Position numbers and translations under genes: made by a program
NCBI RefSeq assembly: GCF_003224335.1
Contig: NZ_QKLF01000002.1
Location: forward strand, 310,001-374,000
Length of the DNA: 64,000 nucleotides
Direction: 5' to 3'
Source of the DNA: Curtobacterium sp. MCJR17_055
Lineage (GTDB): Bacteria > Actinomycetota > Actinomycetes > Actinomycetales > Microbacteriaceae
Shown here: piece by piece, positions 1-10,119 of the stretch
Layout: each line of letters starts with the position of its first letter
Position numbering within the stretch: position 1 is the first letter of the stretch
The notes under the pieces: model-generated
Told to the model about the DNA's origin: nothing
The model's database searches: none
Seen by the model: the letters and a program-made list of their open reading frames with translations, nothing else

Positions 1-766
1 TCGTGGCCTTGAGGTGCACCGAGAACAGGACGTCCTCGTCCGCGGCACGCTGGATCTGCTTCCGCAGGAACGCCTCGAGCGCGGCGACGTGCAGCACGGT
101 GCCGTCGACGACCTCTCCGGCGAGCACCGGGATCGGCTGGCCGAGCGTCTGCTCGGTGCCGTCCTGTGCCACGAACGTGATGGTCAGGGTGTCCTCGGCC
201 GGGGCGACCCAGGTCTTCTCGTTCGACCGGAAGTCGTCGACGCCCATCGTGACGACGTTCGTCTTCGAGTCGGCACGCCACGCACCCATGCGGTGCGGGT
301 GCTTGCGGGCGTAGTTCTTGACCGACAGCGGGGCCCGGCGGTCCGAGTTCCCCTCGCGCAGCACCGGGTTCACGGCACTGCCCTTGACGCGGTCGTACCG
401 GGCGCGGGCGTCGCGCTCGTCGTCCGTGGTCGGCTCGTCCGGGTAGTCCGGCAGGTCGTAGCCCTGCGCCTGGAGCTCCGCGATCGCGACCTTGAGCTGC
501 GGGATCGACGCCGAGATGTTCGGCAGCTTGATGATGTTGGCCTCGGGCGTCCCGGCCAGCTCTCCGAGCTCGGCCAGGGCGTCGTCCAGGCGCTGCTCGT
601 CGGTGAGCCGCTCCGGGAACTGGGCGATGATCCGTCCCGAGAGCGAGATGTCGCGGGTCTCGACCTCGACACCCGCGGTCTTCGCGAAGGACGCGATGAC
701 GGGCAGGAAGGAGTGGGTCGCGAGGAACGGGGCCTCGTCGGTGAGCGTGTAGATGATCTTGGCCAT
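1..766 (-). CDS. icd: NADP-dependent isocitrate dehydrogenase, monomeric type (N-terminal part)
   Basis: Oxidatively decarboxylates isocitrate to 2-oxoglutarate with NADP in the cytosolic TCA cycle. The visible 255 residues begin [20 protein letters not shown] and include the [11 protein letters not shown] and [19 protein letters not shown] blocks that mark the large monomeric family; [12 protein letters not shown] is the isocitrate-binding region. The gene is cut by the left edge, so about two thirds of a protein of roughly 740 residues is missing. The start is fixed by an AAGGGAG Shine-Dalgarno about ten bases before the ATG. It appears monocistronic. Identification is firm from motif recognition. 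Confidence 0.93.
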   Translation of the reverse strand, partial: MAKIIYTLTDEAPFLATHSFLPVIASFAKTAGVEVETRDISLSGRIIAQFPERLTDEQRLDDALAELGELAGTPEANIIKLPNISASIPQLKVAIAELQAQGYDLPDYPDEPTTDDERDARARYDRVKGSAVNPVLREGNSDRRAPLSVKNYARKHPHRMGAWRADSKTNVVTMGVDDFRSNEKTWVAPAEDTLTITFVAQDGTEQTLGQPIPVLAGEVVDGTVLHVAALEAFLRKQIQRAADEDVLFSVHLKAT

Positions 767-926
767 GCTGGCGGGTACTCCCTTGTTCGCGCGGTCCGTG
801 CCCCCCACGCTACTCGCGGCGCGAGATGTCTCGACGTCAAGACACCGACGCTGGGGAAACTGTCGGCCAGGCTCCCATCTGTGGACGGCGGCCGTGCCGC
901 CGGAGGCGCCGCGGGCCTCCCGGTCG

Positions 927-1415
927 TCAGACCGTCAGACGGAAGACCCGCAGCCCGGCGGTGCGCAGCCCGGCGGTCCCGAGCCGGGTCCGCAGGTTGC
1001 GGAAGGGCCGCCGGAAGCCGGACACCGCCGTGGCCGCTCCGAGCTGGTGCAGGACCTCCGCCGTGAGGGCGCGCTCGAGCTTCGGTACCAGCCGGGTCCG
1101 GCCCGACACGGTGATGACGATGCGCACGGCAGTGGGTCGGAGCAACGGGGCGAGCCGTTCGGCGGTCTCCTGCGCGCGGAGGAACGCGGGGTCGTCACCG
1201 GAGCGACGGATCGCGATGACCGCCAGCTCGGCGTCCGCCTCGCCGTCGAGGTCCGGCACGTCGTCGACGCCGACCACCCGCATGCGCGCCGCGTCCACCC
1301 CGGCGCGGACGGCCGCCGACCGGAGGACGGGGAGGAGGTCCTGGGTACCGGCGAGCACGACCTCCGCCGACCGCAGGTCGATGGGTTCGTGCCGCTCCCG
1401 CGGCGATCGGGCCAT
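927..1415 (-). CDS. hypothetical protein, 162 aa
   Basis: Not recognised. The protein begins [20 protein letters not shown] and alternates hydrophobic beta-like segments with charged helices (for example [20 protein letters not shown] and [16 protein letters not shown]), ending in an arginine-rich tail. It has no signal peptide or membrane segment, so it is probably cytosolic. Codon use has strong third-position GC in this frame, which supports this frame over the overlapping long frames. It stands alone between isocitrate dehydrogenase and a divergent M23 peptidase. Function unknown. Confidence 0.6.
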   Translation of the reverse strand: MARSPRERHEPIDLRSAEVVLAGTQDLLPVLRSAAVRAGVDAARMRVVGVDDVPDLDGEADAELAVIAIRRSGDDPAFLRAQETAERLAPLLRPTAVRIVITVSGRTRLVPKLERALTAEVLHQLGAATAVSGFRRPFRNLRTRLGTAGLRTAGLRVFRLTV

Positions 1416-1609
1416 GAGGGGTCCTCTCCGTCGCTTCCCCCGACCCTACTGACGGACCGGCCGGGAGGCCCGGATCGCCTGTGTCCGCCGGGTCGACTCC
1501 CAGCGGGGCCGGCTGCCACCCCACCGCGCCGGGGGCAACCGGCGACGCTGCAGGGTGTCGGAAGAGGGGCTGTACAAGCGGACAGCTTCGTGCAGAATGG
1601 GCTGCGGCC

Positions 1610-2644
1610 ATGACTCCCCCTGACGCAGACCACTCCAGCAGCACGCCCGTCGTGCACCTGACCCGCCGTGCTGCCCTCGCCGCCGAACGGGCCGCGCGGG
1701 CCCGTCAGACCGAGCAGGTCGGGAACACCGTGCCGGCCGAGCAAGCGGTGTGGGACGAGCAGGCGGCGGGCGCTGCGCAGAGCGGCCGGACCGAGCAGAC
1801 CGGCCGGACCGAGCCGAGCGGCCGGACCGAGCGGCCGCACGTCGCCGCTCCCGCATCGGAGCGCCACGCCGACACCCGCATCCGCCGGGTTCCGCGTCGG
1901 CAGGTCGCACTCGCGCCGCGTCGGACAGCCGCGGTCGCCGCCCCGACCCCCCGGAGCCCCCGTCGCGCCGCCCGGGCGAGCAGCCTCACGGTGACGAGCG
2001 CCGTCGCCGCCCTCGTCATGTTCGGCGCCTCCGCCATGCCTGCGCACGCCGGCACCGGTCCCTCCGTCGCGACCTCGACGCTCGCGCCGACCGTGACCAC
2101 CCAGGACTTCGCCGTCACCCAGGTCGCCCTGGCGAGCACGAGCCGCGACGGTTTCACGGTCGGTGGTGGCGTCGCCGCGGCCGACGCGAAGCCCGGAGCC
2201 TCGGTGACGTACGGCGGCGCGGTCCGCTCGCCGTTCCCCGGTCCCGTGCGGATGAGCTCCGGCTTCGGGTACCGCACGGCTCCCTGTGGCGCGTGCTCGT
2301 CGCTGCACCAGGGCCTCGACTTCAACCCCGGCATGGGTGCGCCGATCGGGGCGGTGGCCGCCGGGACGGTCCGGGTCTCGGGCGTGTACTTCTCGTACGG
2401 CGAGACCGTCATCATCGACCACGTCGTGGACGGTCGGAAGGTCTCGACCCTCTACGGGCACATGATCCCCGGCTCCTCCCCGCTGCAGGTCGGCGACCGC
2501 GTCGAGCCCGGCCAGTTCATCGGCAGCGTCGGCTCCTCCGGGGTCTCGACCGGGGCACACCTGCACCTCGAGGTCCTGATGGACGGCACGCTCCCCATCG
2601 ACCCGGCAGCGTGGATCGCCGCGCACACCGGGCAACCGCTCTAG
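1610..2644 (+). CDS. M23 family metallopeptidase with N-terminal membrane anchor
   Basis: Probable peptidoglycan endopeptidase acting outside the membrane. Residues 1-120 form a basic, low-complexity cytoplasmic region with a short SGRTEQTGRTEPSGRTER repeat, followed by one hydrophobic segment (about 125-147) that is an uncleaved anchor or long signal peptide. The LytM domain spans about 207-337. Zinc ligands are visible as H233-x3-D237 (HQGLD) and H317-x-H319 (HLH), so it should be active. ATG 1610 was preferred to an earlier in-frame ATG at 1481 because the extra residues look non-coding. No coiled coil or partner gene was seen nearby. Confidence 0.88.
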   Translation: MTPPDADHSSSTPVVHLTRRAALAAERAARARQTEQVGNTVPAEQAVWDEQAAGAAQSGRTEQTGRTEPSGRTERPHVAAPASERHADTRIRRVPRRQVALAPRRTAAVAAPTPRSPRRAARASSLTVTSAVAALVMFGASAMPAHAGTGPSVATSTLAPTVTTQDFAVTQVALASTSRDGFTVGGGVAAADAKPGASVTYGGAVRSPFPGPVRMSSGFGYRTAPCGACSSLHQGLDFNPGMGAPIGAVAAGTVRVSGVYFSYGETVIIDHVVDGRKVSTLYGHMIPGSSPLQVGDRVEPGQFIGSVGSSGVSTGAHLHLEVLMDGTLPIDPAAWIAAHTGQPL

Positions 2645-2659
2645 ATCCCGTTCCGTCCC

Positions 2660-2689
2660 CTGTCCGGCTGCCACGACCGCGGCGGACAG
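2660..2689 (+). terminator. candidate hairpin after M23 gene
   Basis: CTGTCCG and CGGACAG arms separated by a GC-rich loop, 16 bases past the M23 stop. There is no U-tract, so termination is inferred from position only. Confidence 0.35.
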
Positions 2690-2744
2690 CGAGGACACAG
2701 CCGCCCCGCGGCACCGTCTCAGTCTCCCTGTGCATGATCACAGG

Positions 2745-2816
2745 ATGGACGATCACCACAGACCGCCCGCCCACCCGACGTCGCCGCAGGCGTCCCACTC
2801 CGCGCAGCCCCGCTGA
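2745..2816 (+). CDS. possible 23-aa leader peptide coupled to the CorC gene
   Basis: A short frame starting MDDHHRPPAHPTSPQ ends in a TGA that overlaps the ATG of the next gene by one base (TGATG). It is rich in His and Pro. That arrangement would allow translational coupling or attenuation of the transporter gene, but the ribosome site in front of it is weak and there is no comparative evidence. It could be chance. Confidence 0.25.
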   Translation: MDDHHRPPAHPTSPQASHSAQPR

Positions 2817-4099
2817 TGGGTGCCGACACCTGGATCGCCTTCGGACTCGTCGTCCTCTTCGTGCTCGTCGGTGGTGTGTTCGCCGCCGCCGAGATCGCCC
2901 TCGTCTCGCTCCGCGAATCCCAATTGCAGCAGCTCGAACGCCGCGGGTCCCGGGGTGCACGCGTCGCCGCGCTCGGCCGTGACCCGAACCGCTTCCTGTC
3001 CGCGGTCCAGATCGGCGTCACGGTGGCCGGGTTCTTCTCGGCCGCCTACGGTGCCGCGTCGATCGCGCCGGACGTCGCCCCGCTCCTCACCGGGCTCGGG
3101 CTCGAGCAGGGCGCTGCCGAGGCCGTCGCCCTCGTCGCGATGACCCTCGTCATCGCCTACCTCTCGCTCGTGTTCGGTGAACTCGTGCCGAAGCGGCTGG
3201 CCCTCCAGCGCGCCGAGGGGTTCTCGATGCTCGTCGCACCGACGCTCGACCGGTTCGCCGTGCTCATGCGCCCCGTGATCTGGGTGCTGTCGACGTCGAC
3301 GAACGCCGTCGTCCGACTCCTCGGCGGCGACCCCGACGCCCGCAGCGAGTCGATGAGCACCGAGGAGCTCCGGGGCCTCGTGACCGACCACGACGCGATC
3401 GACGCGCAGGGTCGCCGGATCGCCCGCAGTGCCCTCGACGCCGGGGACCGCATCCTCCGCGAGTCCATGCGGCCCTGGTTCGACGTCGACGTCCTCGACG
3501 CGGGCCTGCCGCTCGCCCGGGCGACGGACCAGGCGATCGACCGCGGCCACACGCGGTACCTCGTCACCGGCGGGTCCCGGGACGACGTCGTCGGGTTCGT
3601 GCACCTCCGGGACCTCCTGCGACCGACCGACCCCGGCGCGGCCGTCGCGACCGTGGTCCGCCCGGTGCTGGCGATGCCCGAGACGAAGTCGCTGACCGGG
3701 GCGATCGCGGACATGCGCGCCGACGGCCACCAGATCGCGCTCGTCGTCGACGAGTACGGCGGCAGCGCCGGCATGGTCACGCTCGAGGCGCTGCTGGAGG
3801 ACCTGGTGGGGACCATCCGCGACGAGTACGACGACCGCACCCCGACCCGCCACGACGAGGTCGACGGGGCACTCGTCCTCGAGGACCTCGCGGCCGACGG
3901 CGGCCCCGCCCTGCCCGACGGGGACTACGAGACCGTCGGCGGCCTGGTGCAGGTCGCCCTCGACCGTGTCCCGCGCGTCGGCGACGTGGTCGAGGTGGCC
4001 GGACACCGGCTCGAGGTCACCGCCATGGCCGGTCACCGCGTCTCCCGCGTGCGGATCACCGCCGTCGCCGTCTCGGCGGCCGCCGAGGCCGCGGGGTGA
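2816..4099 (+). CDS. HlyC/CorC (CNNM/DUF21) family transporter-like membrane protein
   Basis: Integral membrane protein of the CNNM/CorC group, linked in other bacteria to Mg2+ or other divalent cation homeostasis. Residues 1-170 form the DUF21 domain with membrane segments at about 5-27, 65-85 and 100-125 and the typical GVFAAAEIALVSL and FGELVPKRLAL motifs. Tandem CBS domains follow at about 215-335 (HLRDLLRP, VDEYGGSAGMVTLE), then a CorC_HlyC C-terminal domain (ETVGGLVQVALDRVPRVGD) to the end. Domain order and length (427 aa) are standard. The ATG overlaps the stop of a possible leader peptide. Confidence 0.9.
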   Translation: MGADTWIAFGLVVLFVLVGGVFAAAEIALVSLRESQLQQLERRGSRGARVAALGRDPNRFLSAVQIGVTVAGFFSAAYGAASIAPDVAPLLTGLGLEQGAAEAVALVAMTLVIAYLSLVFGELVPKRLALQRAEGFSMLVAPTLDRFAVLMRPVIWVLSTSTNAVVRLLGGDPDARSESMSTEELRGLVTDHDAIDAQGRRIARSALDAGDRILRESMRPWFDVDVLDAGLPLARATDQAIDRGHTRYLVTGGSRDDVVGFVHLRDLLRPTDPGAAVATVVRPVLAMPETKSLTGAIADMRADGHQIALVVDEYGGSAGMVTLEALLEDLVGTIRDEYDDRTPTRHDEVDGALVLEDLAADGGPALPDGDYETVGGLVQVALDRVPRVGDVVEVAGHRLEVTAMAGHRVSRVRITAVAVSAAAEAAG

Positions 4100-4107
4100 C
4101 CAGCGCC

Positions 4108-4150
4108 GGACGGGAGGCTCGACACCGGACCGGAGTCGGGCCTCCCGTCC
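4108..4150. terminator. GACGGGAGGC-type palindrome, copy 1
   Basis: GGACGGGAGGC and GCCTCCCGTCC form a perfect 11-bp stem just after the CorC-like gene. This is the first member of a repeated intergenic palindrome family in the window. It has no U-run. Confidence 0.6.
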
Positions 4151-4230
4151 GGCGGTCACCGCGTCGCGCCGCCGTGGCCGGCACCGGCGGTACCCGCACC
4201 GGTCCCGGCTCCGCCCCGTAGCCTGGCGTC

Positions 4231-5130
4231 ATGGGTATCGACGTCCGCAACGAGATCCGCGACTTCCTCTCCAGCCGGCGAGCGCGCCTCACCCCCGACC
4301 AGGCCGGTATGCCGTCCTTCGGCGGCGGCACCCGGCGCGTCCCGGGCCTCCGTCGTCACGAGGTCGCGATGCTCGCCGGTGTCAGCGTCGACTACTACAC
4401 GCGGCTCGAACGCGGCACCCTGAAGGGCGTCTCGGAGGGCGTGCTCGACGGTCTCGCCACCGCGCTCCAGCTCGACGAGGCCGAGCGCGCCCACCTGGCC
4501 GACCTCGCCCGACTCGCGAACGCGGGCGTGAAGAGCACCCACCGCGCCGTGCCCACGTCGGTCCGCCCCGCGGTGCAGCGACTCCTCGACGCGATCACCG
4601 GGGCACCCGCCTGGATCCGCAACGAGCGGCTCGACATCGTCGCGACGAACACCCTCGGCCGCGCGCTCTACGCGCCCGTCTTCGCCGGGACCGGACGTCC
4701 GGTCAACACCGCCCGGTTCGCGTTCCTCGACCCGGCCGCCCGCGACTTCTTCCCGCGCTGGGAACAGACCGCCCGCGACGCCGTCGCCGTGCTGCGGACG
4801 ACGGCGGCCTCGAACCCCTGCGAGCCGGGCCTGATGACCCTGGTCGGCGAGCTGTCGGTGAAGAGCGAGGAGTTCCGGACGTGGTGGGCCGAGCACGACG
4901 TGCACGTGCACCGCTCCGGCCGGAAGCACCTGCACCACCCGATCGTCGGCGACCTCGAGCTGTCGTTCGAGGCGCTCGACCTCGTCGCGGACCCCGGGCT
5001 CACGGTGTTCACCTACGGAGCCGACCCCGGGTCGGAGTCCGAGCGCTCCCTCTCCCTGCTCGGCACGTGGGCGGCCACCGAGCTCGCCGAGCAGCGGGCG
5101 GCGTCACGGTCGTCCGAGTCGGTCGACTGA
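4231..5130 (+). CDS. XRE-family transcriptional regulator, MmyB-like
   Basis: DNA-binding regulator of 299 aa. An N-terminal helix-turn-helix (residues about 5-85) carries the motif LRRHEVAMLAGVSVDYYTRL followed by an ERG tripeptide, characteristic of actinobacterial HTH_31 proteins. The remainder is the MmyB-like ligand-binding domain (from about 100, APAWIRNERLDIVATNTLGR), thought to hold a small hydrophobic ligand. The target is unknown. Such regulators often act on adjacent dehydrogenase or methyltransferase genes, and a methyltransferase follows 52 bases downstream on the same strand. Confidence 0.88.
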   Translation: MGIDVRNEIRDFLSSRRARLTPDQAGMPSFGGGTRRVPGLRRHEVAMLAGVSVDYYTRLERGTLKGVSEGVLDGLATALQLDEAERAHLADLARLANAGVKSTHRAVPTSVRPAVQRLLDAITGAPAWIRNERLDIVATNTLGRALYAPVFAGTGRPVNTARFAFLDPAARDFFPRWEQTARDAVAVLRTTAASNPCEPGLMTLVGELSVKSEEFRTWWAEHDVHVHRSGRKHLHHPIVGDLELSFEALDLVADPGLTVFTYGADPGSESERSLSLLGTWAATELAEQRAASRSSESVD

Positions 5131-5182
5131 GGCTCCGCCTCCGACCGGTCGCGGCGCGGGTCCGCCGCCGTAGGCTGACGGC

Positions 5183-5956
5183 GTGACGAGGACTGCGGAC
5201 GGATCGGCCGGGGACGCCGACTACGGCACCATCGGCGACGGGTACACCCGGTACCGCCGGCCGGAACCGTCGTTCGAACGAGCGATCCGGTCGGCACTCG
5301 GGCAGGCCCGCACCGTGCTGAACGTCGGAGCGGGTGCCGGGTCGTACGAGCCGCGGGACCGCGAGGTCACCGCCGTCGAGCCATCCGCCACCATGCGGGC
5401 GCAGCGTCCGGGCGACCTGCCGGAGGCAGTGGACGCGTCCGCCGAGGACCTGCCCTTCGCCGACGACGCCTTCGACGCGGCGATGGCGACGTTCTCCGTG
5501 CACCAGTGGGCGGACCTCGACCGCGGCCTCGCCGAGGTGCGGCGCGTCACCCGGGGCCCGGTCGTCCTGCTCACCTGCGACCCCACGCGCGTCGAGGACC
5601 TCTGGCTGGCCGAGTACGCCCCCGAGGTGATGGCGACCGAGGCCCGCCGCTACCCGTCCCTGGACCGCATCACCGCTGCCCTCGGCGGCGACGTCACGAC
5701 CACGCGCCTGCCGATCCCGTTCACGTGCGTCGACGGGTTCTCGGAGGCGTACTACGGCCGACCGGAACGGCTCCTCGACCCGGGCGCCCGCAAGGCGAAC
5801 TCGGCGTGGGCGTTCGTCGACGAGATGACGGCGGCGCGCTCGGTCAACGCGCTCCGCACCGCGATCGAGGACGGTTCGTGGGACGCCCGGCACGGCCGTC
5901 TCCGGGTGCAGCCGTCCTACGAGGGGTCGCTGGTGCTCGTCGTCGCGCGACCGTAG
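5183..5956 (+). CDS. class I SAM-dependent methyltransferase
   Basis: Small-molecule methyltransferase of unknown substrate, 257 aa, GTG start. The Rossmann motif I is VLNVGAGAGSYEP (about residues 37-50), motif II VTAVEPS, and the conserved LPFADDAFDAAMATFSVHQW block matches the Methyltransf_11 fold. The following PVVLLTCDP strand is motif III-like. It probably shares a transcript with the upstream XRE regulator. The C-terminal 100 residues give no substrate clue. Confidence 0.85.
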   Translation: MTRTADGSAGDADYGTIGDGYTRYRRPEPSFERAIRSALGQARTVLNVGAGAGSYEPRDREVTAVEPSATMRAQRPGDLPEAVDASAEDLPFADDAFDAAMATFSVHQWADLDRGLAEVRRVTRGPVVLLTCDPTRVEDLWLAEYAPEVMATEARRYPSLDRITAALGGDVTTTRLPIPFTCVDGFSEAYYGRPERLLDPGARKANSAWAFVDEMTAARSVNALRTAIEDGSWDARHGRLRVQPSYEGSLVLVVARP

Positions 5957-6026
5957 GGTGGAGGACGTGAGCACCCGTTCCGAGGAGGTCGTCGGCGCCA
6001 GCGCCGGCATCAGGGCCTGACGCCCC

Positions 6027-6048
6027 CGCCGTGTCGTCCGACACGGCG
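6027..6048 (+). terminator. intrinsic hairpin after methyltransferase
   Basis: GCCGTGTC and GACACGGC pair around a four-base loop, extended one pair outward, about 70 bases past the methyltransferase stop. No U-run. Confidence 0.5.
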
Positions 6049-6122
6049 CCGTCATCGACCCCTCTGAACGACCGCACCGCTGACGCACGACACTGCGCCG
6101 GTGCCAGAACGACAGGCTCACC

Positions 6123-6602
6123 ATGCTCCCGATCACCCCGGAGGCCGTCCGTGCCTCCTTCGTCAACGCCTCCCGTCGCGAACTCGCCGACATGACCGTC
6201 CCCGACCTCGACGCCGTCGTGTGGGACGACCTGACCTTCCTCGGGTGGCGTGACCCGAAGACCGCCCGCCGCGCCTACGTGGTCGTCCCGACGCTCGACG
6301 GCGACCTCGTCGGCATCCTGTTCCGGCAGGCCGAGGCCTCGCCCAGGTCCCGGGCCCAGTGCTCGTGGTGCCAGGACGTGAAGCTGCCGAACGACGTCGT
6401 CTTCTACGCCGCGAAGCACTCGGGGTCGTCCGGCCGGAAGGGCAACACGGTCGGCACACTGGTCTGCCAGGACTTCCAGTGCTCGCGCAACGTCCGGACG
6501 ACCCCGCCGCCGGCGTACGAGGGCTACGACGTCGAGGCCGCGCGCCTCCGGCGGATGGAGGACCTGCAGCTGCGCGTCGCGGCCTTCGCAGCCGAGGTCT
6601 GA
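6123..6602 (+). CDS. FBP-domain zinc-finger protein (elongation factor G-binding type)
   Basis: Belongs to the FBP C-terminal treble-clef family, relatives of fusidic-acid-resistance proteins that bind elongation factor G on the ribosome. Four zinc-binding cysteines are visible: C80-x2-C83 (CSWC) and C115-x4-C120 (CQDFQC). The last is followed by SRN, as expected for this finger. The 159-aa length fits the standalone actinobacterial form. It is monocistronic and convergent with an aldo/keto reductase. A role in fusidane tolerance is family knowledge, not shown here. Confidence 0.85.
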   Translation: MLPITPEAVRASFVNASRRELADMTVPDLDAVVWDDLTFLGWRDPKTARRAYVVVPTLDGDLVGILFRQAEASPRSRAQCSWCQDVKLPNDVVFYAAKHSGSSGRKGNTVGTLVCQDFQCSRNVRTTPPPAYEGYDVEAARLRRMEDLQLRVAAFAAEV

Positions 6603-6624
6603 CGCGCGTCCAGCGGCACGCAGG

Positions 6625-6684
6625 ACGCACCGTGGGCGGCGCCGTGCAGCGCGATCGCGTTGCACGCTGCCGCCCACGGTGCGT
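6625..6684. terminator. bidirectional terminator palindrome
   Basis: Perfect 16-bp arms ACGCACCGTGGGCGGC (6625-6640) and GCCGCCCACGGTGCGT (6669-6684) lie between two convergent genes. The loop contains a second nested palindrome, GTGCA...CGCGATCGCG...TGCAC, so the element can fold into an extended cruciform. Position and symmetry support termination from both sides. Confidence 0.75.
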
Positions 6685-6696
6685 GTTGCGGGAGGG

Positions 6697-7683
<987 letters not shown>

Positions 7684-7902
7684 GCGTGGTCCTTTCATCA
7701 GGTCCGTTGTCTGCAGGTCCCGGTGTACTCGCCCGGGTCGTCGTGGAGGGAGGCCCTGACCGTGCCCGTCTGCCGGGAATGCACCGCGGAGCGGCAAGCG
7801 GAGAGCGGGAAACGGCAAGGTCGAGGCGGGCGACGGCACCGTCGTGGTGGGGAACCTCCAAGCTCCTCGCGCCGGGGCCCCGGTGGTGGTCGGATCGACC
7901 CC

Positions 7903-8448
7903 GTGAACCTGACCTTCCGGCTCCTGCTGCTGACCCTGCGCATCCGGTTGTCCCGGCGGCGGCTGTCGCTGTGGGACGAATCGCGGACGCCGTTCCGTGT
8001 GACGCTCACCGACCTGGACCCGCTGCGGCACGTCAACAACGGGAAGTACCTGTCGCTGCTCGACCTCGGCCGACTCGACCTCATGCTGCGCTCCGGCTTC
8101 TGGCAGGTGGTCGGCGCGCGCGGCTGGTACCCCGTCGTGGCCGCACAGACGATCACCTACAAACGGTCGCTGACGCTCGGGCAGCGCTTCGAGCTGCGCT
8201 CGCGGGTGCTCGGGGTGGACGAGCGGGCGGTGTACATGGAGCAGACGTTCACGCGGCACGGGGACGTCGTGGCCCGGGCGGTCGTGCAGGCCCGGTTCCT
8301 CCGCCGGACTGGAGGCACGGTCCGGCCCGACGAGCTGCTCGCCGCCGCCGGTGGCGCACCCCGTGACCTGACCCTGCCGGACTGGGTGTCCGCGTGGGCC
8401 GACGCCGTCCGCATCAGTGGCTCGGGATGCGACCGCGTGCGACCATGA
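7903..8448 (+). CDS. 4HBT-fold acyl-CoA thioesterase-like protein
   Basis: Hot-dog thioesterase family, 181 aa, GTG start. An N-terminal amphipathic or hydrophobic helix ([12 protein letters not shown]) precedes the domain, as in THEM6-like proteins. The typical [19 protein letters not shown] block has the conserved DxxxHxNN active-site signature, and [19 protein letters not shown] is the second strand set. The stop overlaps the next start (ATGA), so it is translationally coupled to the YdeI-like gene. The acyl substrate cannot be told. Confidence 0.82.
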   Translation: MNLTFRLLLLTLRIRLSRRRLSLWDESRTPFRVTLTDLDPLRHVNNGKYLSLLDLGRLDLMLRSGFWQVVGARGWYPVVAAQTITYKRSLTLGQRFELRSRVLGVDERAVYMEQTFTRHGDVVARAVVQARFLRRTGGTVRPDELLAAAGGAPRDLTLPDWVSAWADAVRISGSGCDRVRP

Positions 8449-9068
8449 CCGGCATGGAGATCGAGCCGTTCGTCGTCGCCGACGCCGCCGCCTGGCGCGC
8501 CTGGCTGGACGGGCACGAGGACACGTCCGACGGGGTCTGGCTCGTCCTCGCCAAGAAGGGCACGACCAGCCCGACGAGCCTGACGTACGCGCAAGCCCTG
8601 GACGAGGCGCTCTGCTCCGGGTGGATCGACGGGTCGAAGCGCGGGCTCGACGCGGCCACGTTCCTGCAGCGGTTCACCCCGCGGCGGAAGGCGTCCCTGT
8701 GGTCGAAGCGGAACGTCGGACTCGTCGCCGCGCTGGTGGAGGCCGGACGGATGCGGCCGCGCGGGCAGGCGGAGGTCGACCGCGCGAAGGACGACGGTCG
8801 GTGGGACCGCGCGTACGCGGGGGCTGCGACCGCCGAGGTGCCCGAGGACCTGCGGGCAGCGCTCGACGCCGCACCGACGGCCGCCGCTCTGTTCGCGGAG
8901 CTCGACGCGACGAACCGGTACGCCGTCGTGCACCGAGTGGTGACCGCCCCGAGTGAGACCGCGCGGGCGAACCGCATCGCGAAGCTCGTCGGTGGCCTCA
9001 CGCGTGGGGAGACGCCGTACCCCCGTCCCGGTGCGCAGCCTCCACGGGTCATCGACCCGGAGGCGTAG
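8445..9068 (+). CDS. YdeI/OmpD-associated family protein
   Basis: Cytosolic protein of the YdeI family (bacteriocin-protection/OmpD-associated group), 207 aa. It shows the diagnostic order [33 protein letters not shown] and [14 protein letters not shown], then the C-terminal helical YdeI tail ([15 protein letters not shown]). Biochemical function is not established for the family. The ATG overlaps the thioesterase stop; a second in-frame ATG three codons later (MEIEPF) is an alternative start. Same operon as the thioesterase and possibly the following reductase. Confidence 0.85.
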   Translation: MTGMEIEPFVVADAAAWRAWLDGHEDTSDGVWLVLAKKGTTSPTSLTYAQALDEALCSGWIDGSKRGLDAATFLQRFTPRRKASLWSKRNVGLVAALVEAGRMRPRGQAEVDRAKDDGRWDRAYAGAATAEVPEDLRAALDAAPTAAALFAELDATNRYAVVHRVVTAPSETARANRIAKLVGGLTRGETPYPRPGAQPPRVIDPEA

Positions 9069-9078
9069 ACCGGGATGC

Positions 9079-9960
9079 ATGACCACTGGCACTGACACCA
9101 CGAACCGTCCGGCCGCGTCCTCCGGCACCTTCCGCATCGGCGGGGACCTCGAGGTCAACCGCCTCGGCTACGGCACCATGCAGCTCACCGGCCCCGGCGT
9201 CTGGGGACCGCCGAAGGACCACGACGAGGCGATCCGCGTCCTGAAGCGCGCCGTCGAGCTGGGCGTGAACTTCTTCGACACGGCCGACTCGTACGGCCCC
9301 TACGTCGCCGAGGAGCTCCTCAAGGAGGCCCTCCACCCCTACGGCGACGACGTCGTCATCGCCACGAAGGCCGGCCTGACCCGCACCGGCCCGAACGAGT
9401 GGCCGCCGGTCGGCCGCCCGGAGTACCTGCGCCAGGAGGCCGAGATGAGCCTCCGCCGCCTCGGCCTCGAGCGCATCGACCTGTTCCAGCTGCACCGCAT
9501 CGACCCGAAGGTCCCGCTCGAGGACCAGATCGGCGAGCTGAAGAAGCTGCAGGACGAGGGCAAGATCCGCCACATCGGGCTGTCCGAGGTCTCGGTCGAC
9601 GACGTGAAGGCCGCGCAGCAGATCGCCACGATCGTCTCCGTGCAGAACCTCTACAACCTCACCGACCGTTCGGCCGAGGAGCTCCTCGACTGGTCGGAGG
9701 AGCAGGGCATCGGCTTCATCCCGTGGTTCCCGCTCGCGACCGGCGGCCTGACCGGTGCGGACTCGCCGCTCACCGAACTCGCGAAGCAGAAGGACGCCAC
9801 CCCGGCGCAGGTCGCGCTCGCGTGGCTGCTCAAGCGTTCGCCCGTCATGCTGCCGATCCCCGGCACGTCGAGCGTCGACCACCTCGAGGACAACCTCCAG
9901 GGCGCGACGATCGAGCTCAGCGACGAGGAGTTCCAGGAGCTGTCGAAGCTGCACAGCTGA
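9079..9960 (+). CDS. aldo/keto reductase
   Basis: Second aldo/keto reductase of the window, 293 aa. Catalytic landmarks: [35 protein letters not shown] and the cofactor-binding [14 protein letters not shown]. It begins ten bases after the YdeI-like stop, so it is likely co-transcribed. It carries a [20 protein letters not shown] segment typical of YdbC/AKR13-like oxidoreductases. Substrate unknown. It is followed by a strong palindromic terminator. Confidence 0.9.
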   Translation: MTTGTDTTNRPAASSGTFRIGGDLEVNRLGYGTMQLTGPGVWGPPKDHDEAIRVLKRAVELGVNFFDTADSYGPYVAEELLKEALHPYGDDVVIATKAGLTRTGPNEWPPVGRPEYLRQEAEMSLRRLGLERIDLFQLHRIDPKVPLEDQIGELKKLQDEGKIRHIGLSEVSVDDVKAAQQIATIVSVQNLYNLTDRSAEELLDWSEEQGIGFIPWFPLATGGLTGADSPLTELAKQKDATPAQVALAWLLKRSPVMLPIPGTSSVDHLEDNLQGATIELSDEEFQELSKLHS

Positions 9961-9974
9961 GCTGTCCCGCTCCG

Positions 9975-10012
9975 ACCGGGAGGCCCGTGGCGGGATCGCC
10001 ACGGGCCTCCCG
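9975..10012. terminator. GACGGGAGGC-type palindrome, copy 2
   Basis: CGGGAGGCCCGTGGCG pairs with CGCCACGGGCCTCCCG in a 16-bp near-perfect stem, 15 bases past the reductase stop. Confidence 0.7.
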
Positions 10013-10051
10013 TCCGTCTGCAGGATGACTTCCGCCCGACCCGCTTGTCCC

Positions 10052-10083
10052 GGCATACCGGGTATGTGCATACTCGGTATGCC
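10052..10083. promoter_or_regulatory. palindromic operator upstream of PadR operon
   Basis: A 32-bp imperfect palindrome with arms GGCATACCGGGTATG and CATACTCGGTATGCC lies 37 bases before the padR-like start. PadR proteins bind such inverted repeats in their own promoters, so autoregulation is likely. The centre is AT-richer than its surroundings and may overlap the -10 region. Confidence 0.65.
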
Positions 10084-10119
10084 CGGGGAGAAGCGCTCCG
10101 CCGGGGCGGAGGGGGAACG

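Noticed and set aside
5967..6020. 17-aa frame MSTRSEEVVGASAGIRA with a GGTGGAGG-like ribosome site after the methyltransferase
   Set aside because: Too short to support, no family and no conservation evidence; it may be chance in GC-rich DNA.
8674..8874. Short arginine/proline-rich frame antisense to the YdeI-like gene
   Set aside because: Shadow frame typical of high-GC coding DNA.
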